A stretch of 64,000 nt of DNA, from positions 31,072,614 through 31,136,613 of the forward strand of contig OY743184.1 of the NCBI GenBank assembly GCA_963555705.1. The letters run 5' to 3'. Positions 54,980-64,000 of the stretch are shown piece by piece. Position numbers and translations under genes: made by a program. The stretch comes from Ligustrum vulgare (taxonomy: Eukaryota > Streptophyta > Magnoliopsida > Lamiales > Oleaceae). A model generated the notes under the pieces. It saw only the letters and a program-made list of their open reading frames with translations, was not told the origin of the DNA and searched no databases. Numbering within the stretch: position 1 is the first letter of the stretch; each line of letters opens with the position of its first letter.

Positions 54980-56973
54980 TGTAACGCCCCGAATTCTCTT
55001 TTAACTCGACACGTTATCAAACATAATCTCGTTCACTTTAAAATTTTGAAAACAATAAATTTAGGCAAAATACTTTATATTGAAATAAGTATGTATATAT
55101 ATATATTAAAAATTTATTCCCAATTGACTTAGAGAAAATTCGAAATAAACCGTTTGTAGAGGTCATAGACAAATTTTGCAACTAATGCCTTTTTTTTTCT
55201 CGAGTAATGCAGTATGTTTGTAAAAATTATTTAAAATAGAAAACGATGTCTAAAAATTTTGAAATTTTACTACAGTGTTCAGAACTCATGTAATTACAAC
55301 ATATAAAAATTTGGGATTTTAATAACCACATTTGTCATACGAAATTATTTTTTAAACAGGCTGGTCACTGTTTCCGAAACTGCCCCGTCGCAGTCTACAA
55401 AACAATTCATAATAAATTCTACGGGACTCCAAATGACCAGTTTTCAGTTCCATATGATAGATAACACATAAAGGATCATTTTTCGTTTTAAAGCATTCAG
55501 AAATTGCAAATATACAACCTGCAGTAAATTTTCAAAGGGCAATCCAAAATCTGAAATTCTCCAGACAGAAATCGAAGTATACATATTTCCAAAAGAAACA
55601 TTTAATCGATCAAAAATTTCATTCCAAGAACTTTTCAAGTCTTAAAGAAAATGTACTGCGACATTTACATAAATAAGTCCCAACATAAATACATAAAAAT
55701 TTAACTTTTATTCACTACTGCCGCCATCACGCCTTGTCCAGCCCTTCAATCTGTAAAGTTTTTAAATATGAGCATTTCGAAGAAATACTCAATAGTATAT
55801 ACACACGCTAATGAAATTAATATATACCAACATTTGATTTAATGTCAACATCAACTTTCATCTTTGGGAAACATTTTAACATGGCCAGTTAATAAATTAC
55901 TGTGATTTCCTTCAATCACAGGTGATTACCTTCAATCACAACATATTAGATGATTACCTTCAATCATCACTCATAATCCCATCATAAATAATTTCATAGC
56001 ATGCCAATAAATAAATTAGCACATAATAGCTATGTATTTCATCAAACATAAGATATTGACACAAATTTCATGCTAGCATACTATTTAATTCAAAAGCGTA
56101 ACCACTTGTGTACGGGAGATGATACTACCTTGAATTTGCAGAAATTGTTGAGTTAAAATGCACGTGATGTTGAAATGCACAGCCACCGAAAACCAAAAGC
56201 TTTCCAATGTATTTTAATGGCCAAAAACGTGTAGTGTTAATTGATGGAAGAATAAAGAATTTAATTAATTTTGCTGTTGAAGAGACCGTACGAAAATTTA
56301 TTTTCAAAATACACATATAAAAAGATAACATCATGCGGCAACGGTTAGTAAAAGTGGGTAGATAAATGTGGAAGGTGGCTGAGAAAATTATGCAATCCGG
56401 AGCTAAAATCTGGGAAGTGTGGATAAATGAAATTTGAAACTCTAGCTGGCGCATGAACTGATTGTAGATATAAGTTTGAAATCCATTTCAATTGAATGTT
56501 ATAATAATAAAATAATATATAAGTTTTCGTTTTCTTTAAACTAAAATAACATGAGTCGATCTAGACTAAAATAATTTTTTCTCGACTCCGACTTACACTA
56601 TTTAATGTAAGCTACAAAAGGACACCAATGTTGATATACTTTTATCAACCTTTAAAATATCTTTAAATATTTGACCCAATTGAAATTTTCAATTTTTCAC
56701 AAAGAAAGACATTAATTTAAAACACTTTAAAATATTTTGGCTCGACTAATAAGTTCGATATTTTAGAATGGTTCAAATTCGAACATTCAACATGATAAAA
56801 TATTTCTCGCAATTAACCAAAATGATTGCTAGGAAAGAGCATGTAACATCATAACTTGACCAAGAATTTATTTAAAACATTTGGAAGTGTCGTAGCGACG
56901 TGACAAGCTCATTAAATACTTTTGAATTCTAACATAAAATTCAATGTTAAACTTAAAATTTCTGGTCGCTACA
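54980..56973 (-). repeat. 3' LTR of element D
   Basis: 1994 bp, plus-strand view from TGTAACGCCCCGAATTC to TCTGGTCGCTACA; read on the minus strand it starts TGTAGCGACC and ends GGGGCGTTACA. A short GATTNCCTTCAATCA unit is repeated three times near 55906-55965. Minus-strand frames inside (55444-55638, 56125-56454) recur in the other LTR and are not treated as genes. Confidence 0.95.
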
Positions 56974-56986
56974 ACCTCCCCTACTT
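56974..56986 (-). promoter_or_regulatory. polypurine tract of element D
   Basis: The minus strand reads AAGTAGGGGAGGT directly before the LTR start TGTAGC. It primes plus-strand DNA synthesis during reverse transcription. Confidence 0.85.
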
Positions 56987-57008
56987 AAAATAATTTCGTC
57001 CTCGAAAT

Positions 57009-60000
57009 TTAACTTACTTGATTAATAAGGTCAGGATACTTGGACAAAACATCTTCTTCTCTTTCCCAAGTAGCCTCATCCTCACTGTGCCTACCCCACT
57101 GGACTTTGACTAAAGGAACTTCTCTATTCCTTAGAACATGGACTTTTCTCTCAAGAACCACTATAGGAGCTTCTTCGTACGTTAAGTCACTTTGCACGTC
57201 CAGGGATCGAGTGTCAACAACATGACTAGGATCGTGCATGTACTTCCTCAACATAGAGACATGGAAAACATTATGCACTGCAGCTAGCTCAGGCGGTAAT
57301 GCCAAACGATATGCCACATTTCCAACTTCCTCTAAAATCTCAAACGGACCAATAAATCTAGGTCTCAATTTTCCTTTCTTTCCAAAACGAATCACCCCTT
57401 TAATTGGGGCCACTTTGAGAAATACCTTCTCACCAACTGTAAAATTTAACTCTTTTCTCCTTTGGTCAGCATAACTTTTCTGACGATCCTGGGCAATTTT
57501 AATTCTTGATCTGATCTTATCAATAGCTTCCACTGTCCTCTCAACTAATTCTGGTCCTAAAATTCTCCTTTCGCCAACTTCATCCCAACATATTGGCGAA
57601 CGACATCGACGGCCATACAATGCCTCGTATGGAGCCATACCAATGGTAGATTGGAAACTATTATTGTATGCAAACTCCACTAACGGCAAATGATTTTCCC
57701 ACTTACCACCCAAGTCTAGGACACATGCCCTCAACATATCCTCAAGAACTTGGATAGTTCGTTCAGACTGCCCATCAGTCTGAGGGTGATAAGCAGTACT
57801 AAAGTTCAACTTGGTACCCAAAGCTTTCTGAAGACTTGTCCAGAATTTTGAAGTAAATCTCGGGTCTCTATCGGAAACAATAGACACGGGGACTCCATGA
57901 AGTCGAACAATTTCTTTCACATATAACCATGCCAACTGATCTAAACTGTAGGTCATTCGTACTGGTAGAAAATGAGCGGACTTGGTCAGTCGGTCCACAA
58001 TCACCCAAATGGCATCATGACTTCCTGCCGATTTAGGCAAACCAATGACAAAGTCCATTGTAATCTTTTCCCATTTCCACTCAGGTATATCCATGGGGTT
58101 CAATGGCCCTGATGGCCTCTGATGTTCAGCCTTTACCTGTTGACAAACCATACATCTCGACACAAACAGTGCTATCCCCCGTTTCATGTTCCTCCACCAA
58201 AATGTATTACGCAAATCTCTATACATTTTGGTTCCACCCGGATGTGCAGCGTAAGGAGTGGAATGAGCTTCAGTCAAAATCTCATTCCTAAGTTTCTCAT
58301 CCTTAGGTACACACAATCTGCCTCTAAACATCAAAGCTTGATCTTCAGCTACCTCAAACCCTTTCCTCTTCTCAGTTCCCACATTCGCTCTAATCTTTTC
58401 CAAAAACGGATCTTCCTTTTGAGTTGTTACAATTCTGTCCCTAAGGGTCGGTTTAACTGTTAGGTGTGCCAGCACAGAGGATGTCCCTGTCGTTGGCTTT
58501 AGCACTTCAATCCTCATGTTCTCAAAATCTCTGATCAACTGATCTTGTTCAGTACCCAGTGCTGATAGCTGACCCATGTTCTTCCTGCTTAGAGCGTCTG
58601 CGACTACATTAGCTTTACCTGGGTGGTAAAGGATAGTGCAGTCGTAATCTTTCACTAACTCCAGCCACCGTCGTTGTCTCATATTCAACTCCTTCTGGGT
58701 AAAGAAGTACTTCAGACTCTTGTGGTCAGTATAAATTTCACACTTGCTCCCATAAAGGTAGTGACGCCAAATCTTCAGAGCGTGAACTACCGCTGCAAGT
58801 TCAAGATCATGTGTTGGATAATTCTTCTCATATTGTTTCAACTGTCTTGAGGCATAGGCGATCACTTTCCCATGTTGCATCAAAACACAACCCAAACCGA
58901 GTTTTGACGCATCACTGTAAATAACAAAACCTTCTGAACCATCCGGTATAGCCAATACTGGTGCCGAGACCAATTTGTTCTTCAACTCCTGAAAACTCTG
59001 TTCACACCTTTCGGACCATACAAACTTAACACCCTTTCGAGTTAGCTGCGTCATAGGACCAGCTATCTTGGAGAATCCTTCGATAAATCGCCGATAGTAT
59101 CCGGCTAAGCCTAGAAAGCTTCTCACTTCGCCCACATCTGATGGTCTCGACCACTTAGTCACTGCCTCTACTTTGGATGGATCAACTTCAATTCCCTTAG
59201 CTGTCACAACATGACCCAAAAATCCTACTCGATCAAGCCAAAATTCACATTTCTTGAATTTGGCATATAACTTCTCCTCGCGTAGGGTTTCCAGAACTAT
59301 CCTCAAATGTTCTTCATGTTGATGAGCATCCCTTGAGTATATCAATATGTCATCAATAAATACAATGACGAACCTATCAAGATACTCGTGGAAAACTCGA
59401 TTCATTAAATCCATGAATACCGCGGGAGCATTAGTCAAACCAAAGGGCATTACTGTAAACTCATAGTGCCCATAACGGGTTCTAAATGCAGTCTTTGGTA
59501 TATCAGTTGGCTTGATCTTCAACTGATGGTAGCCTGACCTCAAGTCAATCTTTGAAAATACCTTTGTACCCTTCAATTGATCGAATAAATCCTCAATCCT
59601 AGGAAGGGGGTACTTATTCTTAATCGTCAATTTGTTCAGTTCGCGATAGTCGATACACATCCTCATTGTACCATCCTTCTTCTTTACAAAAAGTACCGGA
59701 GCTCCCCATGGGGACACACTCGGTCTGATGAATCCTTTGTCAAGAAGTTCCTCCAACTGCATTTTTAACTCTTGCAGTTCCTTTGGTGCCATTCGATACG
59801 GAGCCTTGGATACTGGCGCTGCTCCAGGTGCCAAATCGATCGTGAATTCCACCTGCCTATCTGGTGGAACACCCGGTAGATCTTCCGGAAATACATCGAC
59901 ATACTCTCGTATCAACGGTACGTTTTCTAATTTTGTCTCAACTGATGGGGTTCCAGTAAGGTTAACAAGGTAACCTTGATAGTAAGGCTTCTTCAACAAT

Positions 60001-61490
60001 TTCTCTGCCTTCAAAGCAGATATAAGGCGAGGGAGTGCCTTAATGTTTGACCCATAAAATCTAAACTCATCTTCACCATTTCTTCGAAAGATCACTTCTT
60101 TCTCAAAACATAAAATTGTAGCTCTATTATTACCCAACCAATCCATTCCCAAAATGATATCAAAATCTTTCATTCCTATAACATGCAAGTCTGCTTCTAG
60201 TATTAATCCATCGAAATCTATCGGTACTGCCTTAGCTACTCTATTCGTATCAATAGTTCCCCCTGATGGCATACTAACCTCAAGTACACTATCAATTTTA
60301 TGACACGGAACATTAATCTTAGCTAGGCATGTATTAGATATGAACGAATGAGTTGCACCAGAATCAATAAGAACGTAAACAGGAATGCCGGAGACTGATA
60401 GAATACCTGCAATTACGTCCGGGTTCTGTGCGGCCTCATCGTGCGTCATAGCAAAAACCCTTGCTTTTCCTTTCTTAGTCTGTTCGTTATCCTTAGTTGG
60501 TGCCGCCCGACATTGAGAAACATAGTGACCCTCTTGTCCACATCGAAAACAAACATTCTTCCCAAATAAACATTCACCCCTGTGGTTCTTCTGACACTTA
60601 GGGCAAAGGGGAGTTTGATTGCTAGGCTGACCCCCACTGGATCCATGATTCTGCCTTTTGAACTGGCCTTGATTCTTACCCTTTTTCTGATCATACCATT
60701 TTCTCTTCCCGAAATTATTTTGTTGTCCCTGATTCGGAGGTTTTGTGCTTGAATACGAAACAGTTTGTGCTTTCTTTACAACTGCTCCATAGGTTTGTAG
60801 CTCGTGTGAGCTAACTATATGCCTTATTTCTGGGCGTAGACCTCTTTCAAAACGTTTTGCCTTCATCAGTTCAGTATTCACCAAATGTGGGGCATAACGT
60901 GACAACTCCTCAAATTTTCGTTCATAATCAGTGATATCCATATCCCCCTGTGCTAACTGTAAAAATTCTGCTTCCTTGTGATCTCTCATAGCTTGTGGGA
61001 AATATTTTTCTTTCAATTCGTCCTTAAACTGGGTCCAAGTCAAGTTACGTAGCTCTTCTTCTGTACGGGTGCGCGAAGCCGACTCCCACCAGTGACCCGC
61101 TCCTCCAACAAGCATAAACTCTGCACACAGTACTTTCTGATTTTCTGGACAAGAAATATGTTTAAAAATCTTCTCAATAGTACGCAGCCATTCTTCGGCT
61201 GCCAATGGATCCTTTCCTCCATCAAAAGTAGGAGGTCGGTATCTACGAAACTGTTCAATCACCGGAACAGTTGGGGCATTCTGATGTCCTTGGGGAATTA
61301 GTGGTACCGCATCAGTTCGAGGTGTACGTGGCACTTGCGGCGCTGGTGGTTCTTGAGCTGCTATTGGCTCCTGTCGAGTAGCTGACGCTTGACGAGTTAA
61401 AGCTGCGATTTGAGTTGCAAAAGCTTGTCTCATTTCCTCCATTGTCTGCTGTAGTTCTCGGATAGCTCTCGCTTGTGATGTTGGTGCCAT
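57009..61490 (-). CDS. Tekay chromovirus Gag-Pol polyprotein, intact single frame
   Basis: Open for 1537 codons from 61622. I choose the Met at 61490 ([12 protein letters not shown], residue 45) because upstream residues are hydrophobic and unlike Gag. In the 1537-residue numbering: Gag with [10 protein letters not shown] (128-136) and a CCHC knuckle (Cys358, Cys361, His366, Cys371); protease Asp420-Ser-Gly; RT with [10 protein letters not shown] (Asp693) and FIDD (Asp757-Asp758); RNase H with Asp904, Glu941, Asp966 and Asp1009; integrase zinc domain His1120, His1127, Cys1157, Cys1160; catalytic Asp1190, Asp1251, Glu1287 (D-D-35-E spacing); GPF module at 1425-1427; and a C-terminal chromodomain (about 1480-1530) that would target insertion to chromatin. 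No stop or shift and all catalytic residues present, so it appears functional. Confidence 0.96.
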   Translation of the reverse strand: MAPTSQARAIRELQQTMEEMRQAFATQIAALTRQASATRQEPIAAQEPPAPQVPRTPRTDAVPLIPQGHQNAPTVPVIEQFRRYRPPTFDGGKDPLAAEEWLRTIEKIFKHISCPENQKVLCAEFMLVGGAGHWWESASRTRTEEELRNLTWTQFKDELKEKYFPQAMRDHKEAEFLQLAQGDMDITDYERKFEELSRYAPHLVNTELMKAKRFERGLRPEIRHIVSSHELQTYGAVVKKAQTVSYSSTKPPNQGQQNNFGKRKWYDQKKGKNQGQFKRQNHGSSGGQPSNQTPLCPKCQKNHRGECLFGKNVCFRCGQEGHYVSQCRAAPTKDNEQTKKGKARVFAMTHDEAAQNPDVIAGILSVSGIPVYVLIDSGATHSFISNTCLAKINVPCHKIDSVLEVSMPSGGTIDTNRVAKAVPIDFDGLILEADLHVIGMKDFDIILGMDWLGNNRATILCFEKEVIFRRNGEDEFRFYGSNIKALPRLISALKAEKLLKKPYYQGYLVNLTGTPSVETKLENVPLIREYVDVFPEDLPGVPPDRQVEFTIDLAPGAAPVSKAPYRMAPKELQELKMQLEELLDKGFIRPSVSPWGAPVLFVKKKDGTMRMCIDYRELNKLTIKNKYPLPRIEDLFDQLKGTKVFSKIDLRSGYHQLKIKPTDIPKTAFRTRYGHYEFTVMPFGLTNAPAVFMDLMNRVFHEYLDRFVIVFIDDILIYSRDAHQHEEHLRIVLETLREEKLYAKFKKCEFWLDRVGFLGHVVTAKGIEVDPSKVEAVTKWSRPSDVGEVRSFLGLAGYYRRFIEGFSKIAGPMTQLTRKGVKFVWSERCEQSFQELKNKLVSAPVLAIPDGSEGFVIYSDASKLGLGCVLMQHGKVIAYASRQLKQYEKNYPTHDLELAAVVHALKIWRHYLYGSKCEIYTDHKSLKYFFTQKELNMRQRRWLELVKDYDCTILYHPGKANVVADALSRKNMGQLSALGTEQDQLIRDFENMRIEVLKPTTGTSSVLAHLTVKPTLRDRIVTTQKEDPFLEKIRANVGTEKRKGFEVAEDQALMFRGRLCVPKDEKLRNEILTEAHSTPYAAHPGGTKMYRDLRNTFWWRNMKRGIALFVSRCMVCQQVKAEHQRPSGPLNPMDIPEWKWEKITMDFVIGLPKSAGSHDAIWVIVDRLTKSAHFLPVRMTYSLDQLAWLYVKEIVRLHGVPVSIVSDRDPRFTSKFWTSLQKALGTKLNFSTAYHPQTDGQSERTIQVLEDMLRACVLDLGGKWENHLPLVEFAYNNSFQSTIGMAPYEALYGRRCRSPICWDEVGERRILGPELVERTVEAIDKIRSRIKIAQDRQKSYADQRRKELNFTVGEKVFLKVAPIKGVIRFGKKGKLRPRFIGPFEILEEVGNVAYRLALPPELAAVHNVFHVSMLRKYMHDPSHVVDTRSLDVQSDLTYEEAPIVVLERKVHVLRNREVPLVKVQWGRHSEDEATWEREEDVLSKYPDLINQVS

Positions 61491-61751
61491 TTCCTTTAGG
61501 ATAAACAATAGTGGGTTTGTAATCCATTGAAAATTTGTAAACATCCAACACAAATAGAAAGTAATCAATGAGAACTCATAATGAAGGAAAAGATAATATC
61601 TCTTTATTATTAAAATTTTCATCCTGGAGGAGAAGAACAGGACATAACAGAAGCGTTTGACGCTAAAACAAAAATATGAACTTATTTTTGTTAAAAACGG
61701 AAATGTCTAACGCCGACTACTACTAAAAATTTAATAATGATAATAATAATT

Positions 61752-62201
61752 TCACGTCTCTTCGTCCTCCGAAAATGGTGGGGGTGCATCTTCTCGAATA
61801 AGTAACACTGAAGGTACACTATCTTCCTCGGGGAACTCAAGTGCATTAGCTCTCGCCTGTTCCCACTGTGAGGTCAACTCCTTACAAAAGGCCTCGTAAT
61901 CAATTTCTCGTGGTAAGGTTGGTGTGGCAGCCTCCCACAAGTTTAGGTATATCATTTCCGCCATCTCTTCCCATTCCTCTGGCAAGGTATCCATTAAATG
62001 GCGGGTGGCCCGACGTCCGGAGACCATGTGACCTAGTCTTCTTACTTCTTTCCACAATACTAACATCTCCTGAATGTGTTGGCCCATGTCATGCATTGGG
62101 TTCCACCTATACTCATCATATTGCCTCACTATTTCAAATCTTCTAGGAATCATTGAACAAGTCTTCCTACAGGTTCTTCTAGTTCGTACCATCTGTTCCA
62201 T
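61752..62201 (-). CDS. leader ORF of element D, between primer-binding site and gag (149 aa)
   Basis: Starts MEQMVRTRRTCRKTCS, about 350 bp downstream of the primer site, and ends about 260 bp before the gag ATG, on the same strand. The N-terminus is basic (RTRRTCRK, PRRFEIVRQYDEYRW). The middle is helical and Glu/Trp rich (LPEEWEEMAEMIYLNLWEA), with FCKELTSQWEQAR near residue 110 and an acidic tail (FPEED, FSEDEET). The C-x-E-x4-W-x3-R pattern and acidic tail recur in the leader ORF of element A (110-607). The element is young, so openness alone is weak evidence; the shared pattern in a diverged relative is stronger. No domain recognised. The plus-strand frame at 61868-62146 is a shadow. Confidence 0.65.
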   Translation of the reverse strand: MEQMVRTRRTCRKTCSMIPRRFEIVRQYDEYRWNPMHDMGQHIQEMLVLWKEVRRLGHMVSGRRATRHLMDTLPEEWEEMAEMIYLNLWEAATPTLPREIDYEAFCKELTSQWEQARANALEFPEEDSVPSVLLIREDAPPPFSEDEET

Positions 62202-62554
62202 ACCAATTATTTGAAGTCCAAATTAGTGGGTAGCTAGTAAACTTTTAGTTAAATTCCGAGGACTAACATAAACATTCATGGGGCTTTGATTGCAAATTTC
62301 AACATTCTCCATATAAATAAATAACATTCATTATACGTGCTCAACTCAACAATTCTAACATAACATAATCAGATATATAAAATCATAACGTCGTAATAAC
62401 ATATCTGAACATAATTTCATAAAATTCTTCTTTACCTTGGAGCTGGCATAGCGTGGCGATGGCAAGTAGTGACAATGGACTTATTATTCAATTCGAAACA
62501 TTTTTAAAGGTAAACAAAATATTATAACGCAAAGTCTACAGAAAAGTAAACCGC

Positions 62555-62566
62555 GCTCTGATACCA
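62555..62566 (-). promoter_or_regulatory. primer-binding site (initiator tRNA-Met), element D
   Basis: The minus strand reads TGGTATCAGAGC, a perfect match, with a 3-bp spacer (GCT) from the LTR edge at 62570. Confidence 0.95.
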
Positions 62567-62569
62567 AGC

Positions 62570-64000
62570 TGTAACGCCCCGAATTCTCTTTTAACTCGAC
62601 ACGTTATCAAACATAATCTCGTTCACTTTAAAATTTTGAAAACAATAAATTTAGGCAAAATACTTTATATTGAAATAAGTATGTATATATATATATTAAA
62701 AATTTATTCCCAATTGACTTAGAGAAAATTCGAAATAAACCGTTTGTAGAGGTCATAGACAAATTTTGCAACTAATGCCTTTTTTTTTCTCGAGTAATGC
62801 AGTATGTTTGTAAAAATTATTTAAAATAGAAAACGATGTCTAAAAATTTTGAAATTTTACTACAGTGTTCAGAACTCATGTAATTACAACATATAAAAAT
62901 TTGGGATTTTAATAACCACATTTGTCATACGAAATTATTTTTTAAACAGGCTGGTCACTGTTTCCGAAACTGCCCCGTCGCAGTCTACAAAACAATTCAT
63001 AATAAATTCTACGGGACTCCAAATGACCAGTTTTCAGTTCCATATGATAGATAACACATAAAGGATCATTTTTCGTTTTAAAGCATTCAGAAATTGCAAA
63101 TATACAACCTGCAGTAAATTTTCAAAGGGCAATCCAAAATCTGAAATTCTCCAGACAGAAATCGAAGTATACATATTTCCAAAAGAAACATTTAATCGAT
63201 CAAAAATTTCATTCCAAGAACTTTTCAAGTCTTAAAGAAAATGTACTGCGACATTTACATAAATAAGTCCCAACATAAATACATAAAAATTTAACTTTTA
63301 TTCACTACTGCCGCCATCACGCCTTGTCCAGCCCTTCAATCTGTAAAGTTTTTAAATATGAGCATTTCGAAGAAATACTCAATAGTATATACACACGCTA
63401 ATGAAATTAATATATACCAACATTTGATTTAATGTCAACATCAACTTTCATCTTTGGGAAACATTTTAACATGGCCAGTTAATAAATTACTGTGATTTCC
63501 TTCAATCACAGGTGATTACCTTCAATCACAACATATTAGATGATTACCTTCAATCATCACTCATAATCCCATCATAAATAATTTCATAGCATGCCAATAA
63601 ATAAATTAGCACATAATAGCTATGTATTTCATCAAACATAAGATATTGACACAAATTTCATGCTAGCATACTATTTAATTCAAAAGCGTAACCACTTGTG
63701 TACGGGAGATGATACTACCTTGAATTTGCAGAAATTGTTGAGTTAAAATGCACGTGATGTTGAAATGCACAGCCACCCAAAACCAAAAGCTTTCCAATGT
63801 ATTTTAATGGCCAAAAACGTGTAGTGTTAATTGATGGAAGAATAAAGAATTTAATTAATTTTGCTGTTGAAGAGACCGTACGAAAATTTATTTTCAAAAT
63901 ACACATATAAAAAGATAACATCATGCGGCAACGGTTAGTAAAAGTGGGTAGATAAATGTGGAAGGTGGCTGAGAAAATTATGCAATCCGGAGCTAAAATC
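62570..64000 (-). repeat. 5' LTR of element D (cut by the window edge)
   Basis: Collinear with 54980-56410 without indels. By extrapolation from the 3' LTR it should end at about 64563. It would carry the element's promoter. The frames at 63034-63228 and 63715-63924 duplicate those of the other LTR. Confidence 0.95.

Larger units (their letters stand above)
54975..64000 (-). mobile_element. near-complete young Tekay (Del) chromovirus, element D (runs off the right edge)
   Basis: Minus-strand order: 5' LTR (62570 to beyond 64000), primer site (62555-62566), leader ORF (61752-62201), a single gag-pol frame (57009-61490), polypurine tract (56974-56986), 3' LTR (54980-56973). The two LTRs are offset by exactly 7590 bp. 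Over the 1431 bp of LTR visible in both I see one difference, G at 56188 versus C at 63778, and no indel. Tekay assignment is from the integrase and chromodomain sequence. The left target copy should be GGTTT (54975-54979); the right one is outside the window. The internal region is about 5.6 kb. Confidence 0.95.

Noticed and set aside
55906..55970. A CRISPR-like array (GATTACCTTCAATCA repeats)
   Set aside because: Three short direct repeats with very short, unequal spacers inside a plant LTR; this is local duplication, not CRISPR.
55444..56454. Short minus-strand ORFs duplicated at 63034-63924 as possible conserved genes
   Set aside because: Their conservation simply reflects the two near-identical LTRs of one young element.

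Overview
This window looks like nuclear DNA from a flowering plant, probably a dicot. It is made almost entirely of transposable elements in various states of decay. I found no intact host gene, no tRNA gene and no functional rRNA gene. The plant assignment rests on a chromovirus with a Tekay-type integrase and chromodomain, Tat, Athila and Reina Ty3/gypsy fragments, a Cassandra TRIM carrying a 5S-like box, a CACTA transposon with TNP2 and Transposase_24 genes, and an integrated plant pararetrovirus (Caulimoviridae).  Layout, left to right. 1-2965 is the 5' end (minus strand) of a Tekay-like element (A): leader ORF, primer-binding site and LTR. It is inserted in a decayed Tat/Ogre-like reverse transcriptase (2966-3590, plus). 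4430-5059 holds minus-strand coding remnants of an unrecognised gene, and a solo LTR (5060-7871) lies against them. 7872-10677 is non-coding. 10678-13500 is an internally deleted Tekay-like element (B). Its second LTR is cut by a Tat/Retand-like element: LTR-like end 13501-14309, a spliced antisense ORF 14654-16550, tandem repeats 16700-17225, and pol on the minus strand 17525-18775. 18780-24435 is a minus-strand copy of an endogenous caulimovirid. 24440-24750 is the 3' tip of another Tekay-like element (C). 24755-25640 is a broken Athila integrase, followed by Athila-like 3' sequence. 28138-28647 is a non-autonomous hAT element with a perfect 8-bp target duplication.  31563-51206 is a stack of nested insertions. 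A plus-strand copy of the same caulimovirid (31563-31921 and 47135-51206) is split by a CACTA transposon (31922-47134, target duplication TAA). The CACTA transposon is in turn interrupted by a solo LTR (34336-36844), a PIF/Harbinger-like MITE (37562-38426), a solo LTR (38940-44178) that itself contains another solo LTR (39967-42624), and a Cassandra TRIM (44848-45517). 52140-53881 is a truncated Reina-like element. 53882-54979 is an LTR-like fragment. 54980-64000 is an almost complete and apparently very young Tekay element (D) on the minus strand, with a single 1537-codon gag-pol frame and an extra ORF between the primer-binding site and gag.  Only element D looks capable of encoding its own mobility proteins. 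The other elements record successive insertion, recombination to solo LTRs, and decay. The observations most worth following up are the related leader ORFs upstream of gag in elements A and D, the capsid-before-movement-protein gene order of the caulimovirid together with the shared left terminus of its two copies, and the palindromic ACGGCCGTAA cluster flanking the Reina fragment.
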